Positions 1 to 11,905 are shown, numbered from the stretch's first letter. The stretch: 64,000 nt of DNA from Novosphingobium sp. (GCA_017745295.1 JAGHZR010000008.1:1-64000); one strand, 5' to 3'. The notes: generated by a model not told the origin, from the sequence alone. A program made the numbers and translations.

Positions 1-210
1 CGTGCATCCCGTTCGGCTTCAAGGGTAGGGACGGTATCACCGCTCATTCGAATGGGAACTTTCTGCAACACGCGCCGCGCTAGCGCGTTTCCTAATGCCA
101 TGGAGGGCCGGGTAGTTCCCGGCGCGGCGCATTTGCGTCATAGCAGACAAAGCGGGGATTGGACAAAATGTCCTATGTGCGCTGCAACATGAGACGCCTA
201 GGCGCCCGCC

Positions 211-1395
211 ATGCCTAGACCCCGTCCGCTCTCCGCACGCCTCCGTGCGCTGCTGACCCTGCCGGCTTTCGCGCTCTTGTGCGGATGCGACATGGTCGTG
301 CTCAACCCCGCCGGCGACGTCGCCCGTCAACAGGGCGACCTGGTGATCGTCTCGACGCTGCTGATGCTGCTGATCATCGTGCCGGTGATGGCGCTGGTCG
401 TCCTGTTCGCCTGGCGCTACCGCGAGTCGAACAAGGAAGCGACCTATTCGCCGGACTGGGATCACTCGACCAGCCTGGAGCTGGTGATCTGGTCGGCCCC
501 GCTGCTGATCATCATCTGCCTGGGCGCGATCACCTGGGTGAGCACCCATCTGCTCGATCCGTACCGGCCGCTGTCGCGCACCGGCCCGAACCAGCCGGTG
601 GCGGCCAATGTGAAGCCGCTCGAGGTGCAGGTCGTCGCGCTCGACTGGAAGTGGCTGTTCATCTATCCCGAGCAGGGCATCGCCACGGTGAACGAGATGG
701 CCGCACCGGTCGGCCGCCCGATCCGCTTCCGGATCTCGGCCTCGTCGGTGATGAACTCCTTCTACATCCCCGCGCTGGCCGGCCAGATCTACGCCATGCC
801 GGCGATGGAGACGCCGATGAACGCGGTGTTCGACAAGACCGGCGTGTTCCAGGGCCTGTCGGCCAACTATAGCGGGCATGGCTTCCCGAAGATGCGCTTC
901 AAGGCGCACAGCCTGGACCAGGCCGGCTTCGACGCCTGGGTGGCCGAGGCGAAGAAGGCGGGCGGCAACCTCGACCGCGCCGGCTATCTCCAGCTCGAGC
1001 GCCCGAGCGAAGGCGAGCCGGTCCGCCGCTTCGCCGGCGTCGAGGCAGGGCTGTTCGACCGGGTGGTCAACATGTGCGTGCCGCAGGGCAAGATGTGCAT
1101 GCACCAGATGATGATGCTCGATGCCCAGGGCGGCACGGGCAAGGCCGGGCTGCACAATGTCCACCACAGCGAGGACAAGACCAGCGCCACCGGCACGCAC
1201 ATGCATGGCGGCAAGAGCTTCGTCGGCGAGCTCTGCGCCGACCAGCGGGACGTCGCCGTCGGTGCCAAGCCCCAGACGGCCAAGCCGGTGAAGCAGGCCA
1301 CGCTCACCGGCGCGGGCCTCAAGCAGCCCTCGGCCAAGCCTACTCCGATCGCTCCCAGCGTCGCGTCCGACACCCGGCCGCGTCCCTTCTCCTGA
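211..1395 (+). CDS. cyoA: cytochrome o ubiquinol oxidase subunit II
   Basis: 394-aa ORF, lipoprotein-like N-terminus (LLCGCD), two TM segments, CuA-domain-like cupredoxin region ([20 protein letters not shown]); followed by cyoBCD. Confidence 0.95.
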   Translation: MPRPRPLSARLRALLTLPAFALLCGCDMVVLNPAGDVARQQGDLVIVSTLLMLLIIVPVMALVVLFAWRYRESNKEATYSPDWDHSTSLELVIWSAPLLIIICLGAITWVSTHLLDPYRPLSRTGPNQPVAANVKPLEVQVVALDWKWLFIYPEQGIATVNEMAAPVGRPIRFRISASSVMNSFYIPALAGQIYAMPAMETPMNAVFDKTGVFQGLSANYSGHGFPKMRFKAHSLDQAGFDAWVAEAKKAGGNLDRAGYLQLERPSEGEPVRRFAGVEAGLFDRVVNMCVPQGKMCMHQMMMLDAQGGTGKAGLHNVHHSEDKTSATGTHMHGGKSFVGELCADQRDVAVGAKPQTAKPVKQATLTGAGLKQPSAKPTPIAPSVASDTRPRPFS

Positions 1396-1408
1396 TTGCG
1401 AAGCAGAT

Positions 1409-3415
1409 ATGATCCCGCAACCCGCCCCCGTTAGCCCGTTCCTGGGCAAGCTGTCGCTCGACGCGCTGCCGCTGCACGAGCCGATCGTCGTCGCCACCTT
1501 CTGTGGCGTCGCGCTCGGCGGCATCGGACTCGTCGCCGCGCTCACCTATTTCAAGCTCTGGGGCTATCTGTGGAAGAACTGGTTCACCAGTGTCGACCAC
1601 AAGAAGATCGGGATCATGTACATGATCCTGGGCCTGGTGATGTTCCTGCGCGGCTTTGCCGACGCGATCATGATGCGCGGCCAGCAGGCGATGGCGTTCG
1701 GCGGCAACGAAGGCTATCTGAACGCGCATCACTTCGACCAGGTGTTCACCGCCCACGGCGTGATCATGATCTTCTTCGTGGCGATGCCGTTCGTCACCGG
1801 CCTGATGAACTACGTCGTGCCGCTGCAGATCGGCGCGCGCGACGTCTCCTTCCCGTTCCTGAACAACTTCAGCTTCTGGATGACGACGGCGGGCGCGGTG
1901 CTGGTCATGGCCTCGCTGTTCGTCGGTGAGTTCGCGCAGACCGGCTGGCTGGCCTATCCGCCGCTGTCCAACATCGCGTACAGCCCGTGGGTCGGCGTCG
2001 ACTACTATATCTGGGCCTTGCAGATTGCCGGTGTCGGTACATTGCTATCGGGCGTCAACCTGATCGCGACCATCGTCAAGATGCGCGCGCCGGGCATGAC
2101 CATGATGCGCATGCCGATCTTCACCTGGACCTCGCTCTGCACCAACATCCTGATCGTCGCCGCCTTCCCGGTGCTGACGGCGGTGATGACGATGCTGACG
2201 ATGGACCGCTATCTCGGCTTCAACTTCTTCACCAACGACTTCGGCGGCTCGCCGATGATGTACGTGAACCTGATCTGGATCTGGGGTCACCCCGAGGTCT
2301 ACATCCTCATCCTGCCGCTGTTCGGCGTCTTCTCGGAAGTCACCTCGACCTTCAGCGGCAAGCGCCTGTTCGGCTACTCGTCGATGGTCTACGCGACGCT
2401 GGTCATCACCATCCTCTCGTACCTCGTCTGGCTGCACCACTTCTTCACCATGGGTTCGGGCGCGAGCGTCAACTCGTTCTTCGGCATCACCACGATGGTG
2501 ATCTCGATCCCGACCGGCGCGAAGCTGTTCAACTGGCTGTTCACGATGTATCGCGGCCGCATCCGCTTCGAGCTGCCGATGATGTGGACGGTGGCCTTCA
2601 TGCTGACCTTCACCATCGGCGGCATGACCGGCGTGCTGCTCGCAGTGCCGCCTGCCGACTTCGTGCTGCATAACTCGCTGTTCCTGATCGCCCACTTCCA
2701 CAACGTCATCATCGGCGGCGTGCTGTTCGGCATCTTCGCGGCGATCAACTTCTGGTGGCCCAAGGCCTTCGGCTTCAAGCTCAACGAATTCTGGGGCAAG
2801 GTCAGCTTCTGGCTCTGGGTTCCGGGCTTCTGGTTCGCCTTCATGCCGCTCTACATCCTCGGCCTGATGGGCGTGACCCGCCGCATGCGCGTGTTCGACG
2901 ATCCGTCGCTCCAGCCCTTCTTCATCGTCGCCGCCTTCGGCGCGCTGATGATCGCGGGCGGTATCGGTGCCATGCTCGTCCAGTTCGCCGTGTCGATCTG
3001 GAAGCGCGAGGAACTGAAGGACGTGACCGGTGATCCGTGGAACGGCCGTACCCTGGAATGGTCGACCTCGTCGCCGCCGCCGGAGTACAACTTCGCCTTC
3101 ACCCCGATCGTCCACGACATCGACGCCTGGGAAGACATGAAGCGCTGCGGCGTGGAACGTCCGACCGAAGGGTTCCGTCCGATCCACATGCCCAAGGGCA
3201 CCGGAACGGGCATCATCCTGGCCGGCCTGTCGGTGGCCCTCGGCTTCGCGATGATCTGGTACATCTGGTGGCTGGCAGCCGTCTCGTTCGCGGGAATCCT
3301 CGGTTATGCCATCTTCCACACCTTCAACTACAAGCGCGACTACCACATCCCGGTCGAGACGGTCGAAGCGACCGAGGCCGAGCGTACGCGCCAGCTTGCA
3401 GCGGCAGGAGCCTGA
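1409..3415 (+). CDS. cyoB: cytochrome o ubiquinol oxidase subunit I
   Basis: 668-aa heme-copper oxidase; [12 protein letters not shown] and [13 protein letters not shown] motifs. Confidence 0.97.
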   Translation: MIPQPAPVSPFLGKLSLDALPLHEPIVVATFCGVALGGIGLVAALTYFKLWGYLWKNWFTSVDHKKIGIMYMILGLVMFLRGFADAIMMRGQQAMAFGGNEGYLNAHHFDQVFTAHGVIMIFFVAMPFVTGLMNYVVPLQIGARDVSFPFLNNFSFWMTTAGAVLVMASLFVGEFAQTGWLAYPPLSNIAYSPWVGVDYYIWALQIAGVGTLLSGVNLIATIVKMRAPGMTMMRMPIFTWTSLCTNILIVAAFPVLTAVMTMLTMDRYLGFNFFTNDFGGSPMMYVNLIWIWGHPEVYILILPLFGVFSEVTSTFSGKRLFGYSSMVYATLVITILSYLVWLHHFFTMGSGASVNSFFGITTMVISIPTGAKLFNWLFTMYRGRIRFELPMMWTVAFMLTFTIGGMTGVLLAVPPADFVLHNSLFLIAHFHNVIIGGVLFGIFAAINFWWPKAFGFKLNEFWGKVSFWLWVPGFWFAFMPLYILGLMGVTRRMRVFDDPSLQPFFIVAAFGALMIAGGIGAMLVQFAVSIWKREELKDVTGDPWNGRTLEWSTSSPPPEYNFAFTPIVHDIDAWEDMKRCGVERPTEGFRPIHMPKGTGTGIILAGLSVALGFAMIWYIWWLAAVSFAGILGYAIFHTFNYKRDYHIPVETVEATEAERTRQLAAAGA

Positions 3416-3418
3416 TCG

Positions 3419-4060
3419 ATGACTGCCACTGCCGAAATGCCCAAGAACCTGAGCCAGCCTGAACTTCAGGCTGCGTTCTACGACCTCAACGAGCACGACC
3501 ATCCCGAAGGCGGCAGCACCATGCTGGGCTTCTGGATGTACCTGATGAGCGACTGCCTCATCTTCGCGATGCTGTTCGCCGCCTACGGGGTGCTCGGCGG
3601 CAGCTTCGCGGCGGGGCCGGGTCCGAAGGATCTCTTCGACCTGCCGCTGGTGGCGTTGAACACGGCGATGCTGCTGTTCTCGTCGATCACTTACGGCTTC
3701 GCGATGTTGGCCATGGAGAAGAACAGCAAGGGCGCCACGCAGCTCTGGCTGCTGGTTACCGCCGTGTTCGGCGGCGCCTTCCTCTTCATCGAACTCTACG
3801 AGTTCAGCCATCTGATCCACGAAGGCGCGACGCCGATGCGCTCGGGCTTCCTCACCGCGTTCTTCTCGCTGGTGGGCACCCACGGTCTGCACGTCACGTT
3901 CGGCCTGATCTGGCTGTTCACGCTGGTCGTCCAGATCGGCAAGAAGGGCCTGATCCCGGCGAACAAGCGTCGCCTGATGTGCCTGTCGCTGTTCTGGCAC
4001 TTCCTCGACGTCATCTGGATCGGCGTCTTCACCTTCGTCTATCTCATGGGAATGCTGTGA
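3419..4060 (+). CDS. cyoC: cytochrome o ubiquinol oxidase subunit III
   Basis: 213 aa, subunit III motifs ([22 protein letters not shown]). Confidence 0.95.
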   Translation: MTATAEMPKNLSQPELQAAFYDLNEHDHPEGGSTMLGFWMYLMSDCLIFAMLFAAYGVLGGSFAAGPGPKDLFDLPLVALNTAMLLFSSITYGFAMLAMEKNSKGATQLWLLVTAVFGGAFLFIELYEFSHLIHEGATPMRSGFLTAFFSLVGTHGLHVTFGLIWLFTLVVQIGKKGLIPANKRRLMCLSLFWHFLDVIWIGVFTFVYLMGML

Positions 4061-4437
4061 TGAGCGAGCACGTTCACCCGAACCACCATCACGACGACGA
4101 TCACGGCAGCCACGGCTCGCTGCGCGACTATGTGATCGGCTTCATCCTCTCGGTCATCCTCACGGCGATTCCGTTCTGGCTGGTGATGACCGGCGCGATC
4201 ACCGACAAGTCGACGACGGCTCTGGTCATCATGGCCTTCGCGGCGGTGCAGATCGTGGTCCACATGATCTACTTCCTGCACATGAACACGAAGTCGGAGA
4301 ACGGCTGGACCGTCATGGCGCTGATCTTCACGATCGTCGTGCTCGTCATCACGCTTTCCGGTTCGCTCTGGGTGATGTACCACCTGAACCACAACATGAT
4401 GCCGATGACGACCCACGACATGGGCCAGCTCCCTTGA
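4060..4437 (+). CDS. cyoD: cytochrome o ubiquinol oxidase subunit IV
   Basis: ATGA overlap with cyoC stop; His-rich N-terminus, three TM segments, HMIYFLHMN motif. Confidence 0.93.
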   Translation: MSEHVHPNHHHDDDHGSHGSLRDYVIGFILSVILTAIPFWLVMTGAITDKSTTALVIMAFAAVQIVVHMIYFLHMNTKSENGWTVMALIFTIVVLVITLSGSLWVMYHLNHNMMPMTTHDMGQLP

Positions 4438-4486
4438 GGCTTGGCCTGACCGAGGTCGGGAAAAAGAGACGAAACTGACCGAGCAA

Positions 4487-5227
4487 ATGCGGACAGAAAC
4501 GGATCGAACGGAAGCGCGGCGGCCCTGGGGGCTCGCCGCGTTTCTGCTGGTGGCGCTCCTCGCTTTCGTGGCGCTGGGCGTCTGGCAGGTGCAGCGGATG
4601 CACTGGAAACACGCGCTGATCGCCCGCGTCGAGGCGCGCGTCCATGCCGCGCCGGTCGCGGTGCCGGAGGATGCCCGCCTGACCGGCGAAGGCGCGCGCG
4701 AACTCGACTACCTGCGGGTCAGGATCGCCGGGACTTACGAGGGCAGGGCGACCGCGCTCGTCCGCGCCGCGACCGAACTCGGCACCGGCTACTGGACGAT
4801 GACGCCGATCCGCACCGCCGAAGGACGGCAGGTCTGGATCAACCGCGGCTTCGTCCCGGCCGGAACCAGGCGCGAGCAAGCCGCGGCCACCACCCCGCCG
4901 GGCCGAGTCGAAGTGACCGGCCTGCTGCGCCCGACCGAACCGGGCGGCAGCATTCTCCAGTCGAATCAGCCCGGCATCGACCGCTGGTACTCGCGCGACG
5001 TAAAGGCGCTGGCCACGGTGCGCGGCATCGGCGCGGTCGCGCCGGCCTTCGTCGACGTGCAGGTCGAGCAGGCCGCTGCGGTGGAAGGCCTGCGCCCGGT
5101 TCCCGGCCTCACCCAGATCCACTTCCCCGACAGCCACCTCAGCTATGCGCTGACCTGGTTCGCGATGGCGGCGATGTCGGCTGCGGCGCTGGTCTTCGTC
5201 TGGCGGCGGGGGCGATGGAACGCCTGA
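4487..5227 (+). CDS. SURF1 family protein (oxidase assembly)
   Basis: 246 aa; N-terminal TM + GVWQVQRMHWK, C-terminal HLSYALTWFAMA typical of SURF1; adjacent to cyo. Confidence 0.9.
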   Translation: MRTETDRTEARRPWGLAAFLLVALLAFVALGVWQVQRMHWKHALIARVEARVHAAPVAVPEDARLTGEGARELDYLRVRIAGTYEGRATALVRAATELGTGYWTMTPIRTAEGRQVWINRGFVPAGTRREQAAATTPPGRVEVTGLLRPTEPGGSILQSNQPGIDRWYSRDVKALATVRGIGAVAPAFVDVQVEQAAAVEGLRPVPGLTQIHFPDSHLSYALTWFAMAAMSAAALVFVWRRGRWNA

Positions 5228-6558
5228 TCGAGCTGTTTGCGCCGCAAGGCCTGCCGCGCGGCTCGGCGAGCCGCGCCAATGTGATTCTGCTTACCCAGCT
5301 GCGCTGGACGGCGGTGTTCGGCCAGCTCGCGACGATCGTCATCGTCTCGCAGGGGCTGGGCGTGAAGTTGGAACTGGCGCCGCTGCTGCTGGCGCCGTTG
5401 CTGCTGATCGTCGTCAACCTCGCCTCGGCCAGCGTCGTGCTGCGGCGGCGGGACTTCACGCAGGGCGAGCTGTTCTCGGCGCTGATGGTCGACGTGATCG
5501 CGCTGTGCTGGCAGCTCTACCACAGCGGCGGCGCGACCAATCCCTTCACTTTCCTGTTCCTGCTCCAGATCGTGATCGCGGCGGTGATCCTGGACTTGCG
5601 CTGGAGTTCGCTGGTCGCGATCAACGCCTGCCTCTGCATGCTGCTGCTGACGTATTTCTACGTCCCGCTGCAACTGCCCGCGCGTTATGCGCAGCACCCG
5701 TTCGAACTCTACATCTACGGCAGCCTGTTCTGCTTCGTGCTGGCGGCGGTCTTGCTGATCGTCTTCGTCGCCCGGCTCGACTTCACCCGGCGCGAGAGCG
5801 ACGCCAAGCTGGCGGCGCTGCGCCAGCAGGCGGTGGAGGAAGACCACATCATCCGCATGGGCCTGCTCGCTTCGGGCGCGGCGCATGAACTGGGCACGCC
5901 GCTGTCGTCGATCTCGGTGATCCTCGGCGACTGGGCGCGCCAGCCCGGCATTGCCGACGACCCCGACATGGCTGCCGACCTTGCCGACGTGCGCCGCGAA
6001 CTCGCGCGCTGCAAGAACATCGTCAGCGGCATCCTGATGTCGGCGGGCGAGATGCGCGGCGTCGACCCGGCGGTGACGACCCTGCGCGGCTTCCTCGGCG
6101 AGATCCTGGAGGAATGGCGCGCCCGCATGCCCGGCGAACTGCGCTTCATCGACCGCATTGCCGAAGACCGTTCGATCGTCTCCGATCCGGGCCTGCGGCA
6201 GGTGATCGGCAATGTGATCGACAATGCCGTGGAAGTCTCTCCCGACCTCGTCGTCATCGAGGCGTGGGAAGAGCACGGCCGCCTCGTCCTCACCGTCAGC
6301 GACCGCGGCCCCGGCTTCGCGGTGGACATGCTGCCGCGCGTCGGCCAGCCCTATGCCTCGACCAAGGGGCGCGATGGCGGGGGACTGGGCCTGTTCCTCG
6401 TCGTCAACGTGATCCGCAAGCTCGGCGGCAAAGTCGCGGTCGACAACCTGCCCGACGGCGGCGCGAGGGTGCAACTTTCGATTCCCCTTGCTACACTGGC
6501 CTACGAGCCCAGAAAGGGCGACGATACAGTCGGTGGCATAGCAGGCGGAGCCCCATGA
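5215..6558 (+). CDS. regB: RegB/PrrB/ActS-family redox-sensing histidine kinase
   Basis: GGATNPFTFLF quinone-site-like heptapeptide (GGxxNPF), H-box ASGAAHELGTPLSSISVI, RCKNIVSGIL (Cys in linker), G-box DGGGLGLFLV. Confidence 0.9.
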   Translation: MERLIELFAPQGLPRGSASRANVILLTQLRWTAVFGQLATIVIVSQGLGVKLELAPLLLAPLLLIVVNLASASVVLRRRDFTQGELFSALMVDVIALCWQLYHSGGATNPFTFLFLLQIVIAAVILDLRWSSLVAINACLCMLLLTYFYVPLQLPARYAQHPFELYIYGSLFCFVLAAVLLIVFVARLDFTRRESDAKLAALRQQAVEEDHIIRMGLLASGAAHELGTPLSSISVILGDWARQPGIADDPDMAADLADVRRELARCKNIVSGILMSAGEMRGVDPAVTTLRGFLGEILEEWRARMPGELRFIDRIAEDRSIVSDPGLRQVIGNVIDNAVEVSPDLVVIEAWEEHGRLVLTVSDRGPGFAVDMLPRVGQPYASTKGRDGGGLGLFLVVNVIRKLGGKVAVDNLPDGGARVQLSIPLATLAYEPRKGDDTVGGIAGGAP

Positions 6559-7106
6559 CAGACGCAGCAGTGATCGACCCGGACGGCGCCAGCCTGCTGA
6601 TCGTCGAGGACGACCCGACTTTCGCGCGCACATTGCGCCGCTCGTTCGAGCGGCGCGGCTATCGCGTCAGTTCCGCCTCCAGCCCCGATGAGGCCGAAGC
6701 GCTCAGCCGGGGCGAAGCCTTCGAATATGCAGTGGTCGATCTCAAGCTTGCCGCGTCATCTGGCCTTGCGGTGGTACAGTCGCTCCACGCCCGCTCGCCG
6801 GAGACGCGGATCGTCGTGCTGACCGGCTACGCGTCGATCGCGACGGCGGTGGAGGCGATCAAGCTTGGCGCGTCGCACTACCTCGCCAAGCCCTCGAACA
6901 CCGACGATATCGAAGCGGCCTTCACCAGCGGCGAGGGCGATGCCAGCGTGCCGGTCGACGGACGCAAGAGTTCGATCAAGACGCTGGAGTGGGAATATAT
7001 CCACCGCACGCTTGTCGAGTGCGAGTTCAACATTTCCGAGGCGGCGCGCCGTCTGGGCCTCCATCGCCGCACCCTCGCGCGCAAGCTTGAGAAGCGCCAG
7101 ATCTAG
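6555..7106 (+). CDS. regA: RegA/PrrA/ActR-family response regulator
   Basis: receiver domain (VEDDPTFARTLRR, VVDLKL, KPSNTDD) and Fis-type HTH SEAARRLGLHRRTLARKL; overlaps regB. Confidence 0.9.
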   Translation: MTDAAVIDPDGASLLIVEDDPTFARTLRRSFERRGYRVSSASSPDEAEALSRGEAFEYAVVDLKLAASSGLAVVQSLHARSPETRIVVLTGYASIATAVEAIKLGASHYLAKPSNTDDIEAAFTSGEGDASVPVDGRKSSIKTLEWEYIHRTLVECEFNISEAARRLGLHRRTLARKLEKRQI

Positions 7107-7178
7107 AGCAGGCGATCCGATGCAGTCGGGTCGGAAATCGCTCTCACGGCGCTTGTGGCGATATGTCCGGACCGCCTC

Positions 7179-7955
7179 TCAGACGACGACAAGCTTCACC
7201 CCCAGATCCCGCAGCCGATCCGCCATGTCCTGCGGAATCCCGGCATCGGTGACGATGGTATCCACTTCGTCCAGCCCGCAGACGATCGCGCCCGAGGAGG
7301 AGCGGAACTTCGAGCTGTCGACGAGCAGGACGACTTCCTCGGCCCGGTCCATGAACCGGCGCTCGGCGGCGACGAGGATCACGTCCTGCTGCATCACCCC
7401 CTGGGGTCCCACCGCCGCCGCCCCCATGAACAGCTTCGGCGCGTGGAAGCGCGGCATCGAATCCTCGCCTGCGGGGGCAAGGACGATGTTCTGTTCGCGG
7501 AACACTGTGCCGGAAGGCAGCAGCACCCGCGTTCCGGTCTGCGGGAGCAGGGCGTGGACGATGTGCAGCGAGTTGGTCAGCACCTGCATGTCCAGCCCGT
7601 CGAGGTAGGGGCACATCTGGAGCGTGGTGGTGCCGCCGTCGATCATGATGCCTTCGCCGGGGCGGCAGAGCTTGGCGGCGGCGCGGCCGATGGCCTGCTT
7701 GGCGGGCAGGTTCTGGGTGATCGACTGCTCGAAGGGCGTGCCTGCGAGGCCGCGCGGATTGTCCGGCTTCTCGTCCTCGGGCAGCTTGGCGCCGCCGTGG
7801 ACGCGCTGGATGCGGCCGGATTCCTCCAGCCGCGTCAGGTCGCGCCGGATCGTGGCCGGCGAGGCGTCGAGCCGGGCTTCGAGAGCGCGGTAGCTCACGA
7901 AGCCCGTGTCGGCGACGGCCTCCAGTATCAGGCGTTCGCGTTCCTCGGCGTGCAT
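7179..7955 (-). CDS. DeoR/GlpR family transcriptional regulator of the rhamnose cluster
   Basis: MHAEERERLILEAV...ASPATIRRDLTRLEESGRIQRVHGGA, DeoR sugar-binding domain. Confidence 0.9.
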   Translation of the reverse strand: MHAEERERLILEAVADTGFVSYRALEARLDASPATIRRDLTRLEESGRIQRVHGGAKLPEDEKPDNPRGLAGTPFEQSITQNLPAKQAIGRAAAKLCRPGEGIMIDGGTTTLQMCPYLDGLDMQVLTNSLHIVHALLPQTGTRVLLPSGTVFREQNIVLAPAGEDSMPRFHAPKLFMGAAAVGPQGVMQQDVILVAAERRFMDRAEEVVLLVDSSKFRSSSGAIVCGLDEVDTIVTDAGIPQDMADRLRDLGVKLVVV

Positions 7956-9232
7956 GCGACTTGTGCTTCCTTCTGAGAGCGATTGCCCGAACCGGCCTGT
8001 TCCGCTTCGAGCTGTTCGAGCGACTTGCCCTCGTTGCGCGGCGCCCAGAGTGCGCCGATGATCCCGCTGATGACAAGGAACCCGGTAAGAATCCAGGCCA
8101 GGTTCGTAAAGCCCGTGGCGTTGAGCATGGGCACGAAGAAGCTGAACACCCCGAGCGAAATGCGCACGATCGCGAAGCAGACGCCCTGCGCGGTGGAGCG
8201 CAGCATCGTCGGGAACATCTCCGAACTCCAGAGCTGGAAGAAGCTCTGCGCGCCGAAGCCGCCGCCGAACTGGAGCAGGAAGACGTAGAGCAGGGCGACC
8301 GGGATCGTCAGCGGGAACACCGCCAGCAGCATCATGCCCGCGACCTGGATCACGGCGGAGATGATGAACAGCGTGCGCTGGTTCACCTTGTCGGACAGGC
8401 GCATGAACACGAACGTCACCGAGATCATCGCGACGAAGAACGAGACTGCCTGGATGGCGACGCTCTGTGCCTGCGTGGCGGCGCCCATGGTGCGCAGGAT
8501 GTAGGGGAAGAAGAACCCGTTGGTGCCCGCCCAGAGGTTCCAGAAGCCGTACATGCCCACCAGACCCAGGATCGAGGCGAGGTACTTGCCCTTGAACAGG
8601 CTGGAGAAGGGCGGGCGTTTCACTTCGGATTTCTGGGCTTCCACCCAGCGTTCCGATTCCTTCATCTTGGAGCGCAGCAGGGTAAGGCCGAGCGCGATCA
8701 CCACGAGGTGGGCGAAGACGATCCGCGCGCCGAGCACGCCGAGCGAGGTGAGCGCGAGGCTCATCAGCAGCACGACGACGGGGCCGAGATACCAGAGAGC
8801 TTGCGCCACGCCGGAATGCTTGCCGCGTTTGTTGTCCGGTGCCTGTTCGGCGATCAGCGACCAGCTGGCGGGAATGTCCGCACCCACCGCGAGGCCGACG
8901 ATCAGGAAGCCGACCACGATCATCCACGGCGCCACCGCGAAGACCAGCATCGCCATGCCTGCCGCGTAGATCAGCATATCCCACTGATAGATCTTCTTGC
9001 GGCCCAGCTTGTCGCAGAGCCAGCCGCCGATCAGCGCGCCCACGCCCGCGCCGATGGCGTTGGGGCCGAAGGCGGCGATCAGGCCGACGAAATCATTGGA
9101 AAGGTGGTAGCTCTCCTGCCACAGCGCCAGCGCGGCGGAACCGGCGACGATCGAGCCGGCGTCGATATAATTGGCGAGGCCGGCCAGAATCGTGTTCCGC
9201 CAGTTGTCCTCCCCTCCTTGAACTTGCGTCAT
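7928..9232 (-). CDS. MFS transporter, probable rhamnose/sugar permease
   Basis: 434 aa, 12-TM MFS with GGWLCDKLGRKKIYQWD; inside rhamnose cluster. Confidence 0.85.
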   Translation of the reverse strand: MTQVQGGEDNWRNTILAGLANYIDAGSIVAGSAALALWQESYHLSNDFVGLIAAFGPNAIGAGVGALIGGWLCDKLGRKKIYQWDMLIYAAGMAMLVFAVAPWMIVVGFLIVGLAVGADIPASWSLIAEQAPDNKRGKHSGVAQALWYLGPVVVLLMSLALTSLGVLGARIVFAHLVVIALGLTLLRSKMKESERWVEAQKSEVKRPPFSSLFKGKYLASILGLVGMYGFWNLWAGTNGFFFPYILRTMGAATQAQSVAIQAVSFFVAMISVTFVFMRLSDKVNQRTLFIISAVIQVAGMMLLAVFPLTIPVALLYVFLLQFGGGFGAQSFFQLWSSEMFPTMLRSTAQGVCFAIVRISLGVFSFFVPMLNATGFTNLAWILTGFLVISGIIGALWAPRNEGKSLEQLEAEQAGSGNRSQKEAQVACTPRNANA

Positions 9233-9234
9233 TT

Positions 9235-10383
9235 TCAGGTCCCTCCCGCGAGGATCGTTCTGTCGATCTCTGCGATTTTCGTCGTGCCGGTGAGCGCCAT
9301 GGCGACGCGCATCTCGGCCTCGATCAGTTCGAGCATCTTGGTCACGCCCGCCTCGCCCCCGGCGCCGAGCGCCCAGGCCCAGGCACGGCCGAGCAGCACG
9401 CCCTTGGCGCCCAGCGCCAGCATGCGCACCACGTCGAGTCCGGAACGGATGCCGCCATCGGCCAGCACGGTCATGCGGTCTCCCACGGCGTCTGCGATGG
9501 GCGGCAGGGCACGGGCGCTGGAGAGCACCCCGTCAAGCTGGCGGCCGCCGTGATTGGAGACGACCAGCCCGTCCGCGCCGAGCGCGGCGGCTTCCTTCGC
9601 GTCCTCGGGGTCGAGAATGCCCTTGATGACCAGCGGCCCCTGCCATTCCGAACGGATGAAATCGAGGTCGCGCCAGTTGATCGAGGGGTCGAAGTTGTTC
9701 CGCATCCAGGCGAAGAAGTCCTCGATGCCGGTTCGTCCCTGAAGCACCGGGGCGACGTTGCCCAAAGTGTGCGGGCGGCCGTTGAGGCCCACGTCCCAGG
9801 CCCATGCCGGGCGCATCGCGGCCTGTGCCGCGCGCCAGGCGGCACCTTTCAGGCCGCCGGTTCCGGCAAGGCCGGTGTGATAGTCGCGGTAGCGGCTGCC
9901 GGGGACCGGCATGTCCACGGTGAAGACGAGGGTGGAGCAGCCCGCCTCGACCGCCTTGGCCAGCAGGTCCTTCATGAAGGCGCGGTCGCGGATCATGTAG
10001 AGCTGGAACCAGAACGGCTTGCTGGCCGCCGTCGCCACTTCGCCGATGGTGCAGGCGCCCACGGTGGAAAGCGTGAAGGGAATACCGGCCTGTTCCGCCG
10101 CGCGTACCGCCTGGCACTCGCCGCGCCGGGCATTGAGCCCGGCAAGACCGATCGGGGCGAGGGCGACGGGCAGGGCGATCTTCTGGCCGAACAATTCGGT
10201 CGAGAGATCGAGTTGCGACACGTCGCGCAGCACCCGCTGGCGCAAGGCGAGTTCGGCGAGGTCGGAGACATTGCGCCGCAGCGTCGCCTCGGCATAGGAG
10301 CCGCCGTCGATATATTCGAACAGGAAGCGCGGCAGGCGGCGGCGGGCGGCCTCGCGGAAGTCGGGAATCGAGGCGGTGATCAT
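9235..10383 (-). CDS. FMN-dependent alpha-hydroxy-acid oxidizing protein (L-lactate dehydrogenase LldD-like)
   Basis: [60 protein letters not shown]. Confidence 0.9.
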   Translation of the reverse strand: MITASIPDFREAARRRLPRFLFEYIDGGSYAEATLRRNVSDLAELALRQRVLRDVSQLDLSTELFGQKIALPVALAPIGLAGLNARRGECQAVRAAEQAGIPFTLSTVGACTIGEVATAASKPFWFQLYMIRDRAFMKDLLAKAVEAGCSTLVFTVDMPVPGSRYRDYHTGLAGTGGLKGAAWRAAQAAMRPAWAWDVGLNGRPHTLGNVAPVLQGRTGIEDFFAWMRNNFDPSINWRDLDFIRSEWQGPLVIKGILDPEDAKEAAALGADGLVVSNHGGRQLDGVLSSARALPPIADAVGDRMTVLADGGIRSGLDVVRMLALGAKGVLLGRAWAWALGAGGEAGVTKMLELIEAEMRVAMALTGTTKIAEIDRTILAGGT

Positions 10384-11798
10384 CACGCAAGCTCCCGCAT
10401 GTGCGCGCGCCACTTCTCACGGTAGGCCATGAGATCGCCTTCGAGCGGCTCGACCCGGCGCAGCCCGCCTTGCGCTTGCAGCAGCGGGTTGATGAGCCGC
10501 AGCGCGCCGAACGAGACGTCGTTATGGGCGTTGGCCACGAAGACCTCTGTATCGGGCCGCAGCGCGGCGAGGGCGCGGACGAAGACTTCGGCATCCGCAA
10601 AGCGCCCCTCGATCAGCAGGCGCTCCTTCGATCCAATCAGGTCGAGCGAGGTATCCGCCACCATCGCCGCATAGAGGCAGATCGCGGCGCGGCGGGCATA
10701 CCAGGTTCCCGCCCATTCCTCGGGCTTGTCCACCCATTCGGCCTTGCCGTGGGGGAAAGGTCCGAAGCCCGGCGCGAGCGTCGGCATCATCATCGTGCCA
10801 CGCGCGAGCAGGCCGGGGACGGCCTCCATCAGTTTCGGCTGGTCGGGGCGGATGTCGACGCGGCGGGTGTCGATCTGGATCACCGATTCGATCTCGCGCC
10901 CGCCCATGAAGCGGGCCGAGGGCACCGGCCAGCCATAGGCATCGACATTGACGAGGGTGTCGCGCGCCTCGGGCAGCGAGGCGATGGAGAATGTCTCGGC
11001 GGCAAGGCGCATGGCGATGAACCAGGTGCCGGTGGAGAGGATCGTCGCTTCCTTGCGCGCGATCTCCGCAAAGCCGCGCGCGGCGAGCAGGGCGGCGTTC
11101 GAATCGTGCAGGCCTGCCAGCACATGCGCGGTGGCGGGAAGCCCGCTCTCGGCGGCGATCTCGGGGCGGAGCGTGCCGACCACGTCGCTGGCGGAGACGA
11201 CCGGCGCGAAGCGTTCGGCCCAGCCGAATCGCTCGGCCATCGGCGAGAAGCGGGCGTCGGCGGGGCACCAGAGGTCGGTATGGCAGCCGAGGCTGGTCAC
11301 TTCGCTGGCGGCCTTGCCGCAGAGGAACCAGGCCCAGTACTGCGCCCAGGGTACCAGCGTGGCGCGGGCCATTTCCTCGGGGTGAAGGCGCGTCGCCCAG
11401 TAGGCGTGGGTGCCGAGGTTGAGGCCGTCCGGGAGGGCGGGCGAGCCGGTGAGCAGGAAGGCGTCCCGCTCGCGGCGATAGTCCGCCATCACGTCATCGG
11501 GAACGGCCTGTTCGTAGTCGAGCGGAGGGAACAGCAGGCCGGTTTCGTCGAGCGCGGCAAAGCCCGCGCCGTGGGCCACGGGGATGATCGCTTCCACCGG
11601 ATGGCCCGACCAGCCGCGCAGGGTCGCGCGCAGCCATTGGCCGATTCCCTCCACGTCCAGACGGCGCAGGCCCTCGTGCTCGCAGACCGCATTGGGCCGC
11701 ACCTGACGGTCTATCATGCGCCCGCCGCGCGTCCACAGCGTCACCTTGCTGAGGGTCTTGCCGATATCGACGACGATGAAAGTACCCGTTCCCGCCAT
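10383..11798 (-). CDS. FGGY-family carbohydrate kinase (probable L-rhamnulokinase)
   Basis: [15 protein letters not shown]-terminus, STGTWF motif; position in cluster. Confidence 0.85.
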   Translation of the reverse strand: MAGTGTFIVVDIGKTLSKVTLWTRGGRMIDRQVRPNAVCEHEGLRRLDVEGIGQWLRATLRGWSGHPVEAIIPVAHGAGFAALDETGLLFPPLDYEQAVPDDVMADYRRERDAFLLTGSPALPDGLNLGTHAYWATRLHPEEMARATLVPWAQYWAWFLCGKAASEVTSLGCHTDLWCPADARFSPMAERFGWAERFAPVVSASDVVGTLRPEIAAESGLPATAHVLAGLHDSNAALLAARGFAEIARKEATILSTGTWFIAMRLAAETFSIASLPEARDTLVNVDAYGWPVPSARFMGGREIESVIQIDTRRVDIRPDQPKLMEAVPGLLARGTMMMPTLAPGFGPFPHGKAEWVDKPEEWAGTWYARRAAICLYAAMVADTSLDLIGSKERLLIEGRFADAEVFVRALAALRPDTEVFVANAHNDVSFGALRLINPLLQAQGGLRRVEPLEGDLMAYREKWRAHMRELA

Positions 11799-11843
11799 GC
11801 CTCTCCAACCTTATGCGCTCTGACCAATTATGATTGACTTTGA

Positions 11844-11863
11844 TGATCGAACGTGATCGTTTT
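11844..11863. promoter_or_regulatory. candidate DeoR-type operator in the divergent kinase/aldolase promoter
   Basis: TGATCGaacgTGATCGttttg: direct repeat TGATCG at 10-bp spacing in 107-bp divergent intergenic region. Confidence 0.4.
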
Positions 11864-11905
11864 GTAGCGAAACAGATTGCTCATGCAAGCACGAATTGGT
11901 AGAGG

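Noticed and set aside
37-1545. Long minus-strand ORF (502 aa) opposite cyoA, and similar long antisense ORFs (e.g. 2045-4000 -, 5143-6633 -, 19654-22131 -, 53413-55155 -)
   Set aside because: They are antisense to well-identified genes, rich in Arg/His/Gln/Asp, without recognisable domains; expected artefacts of high-GC codon usage.
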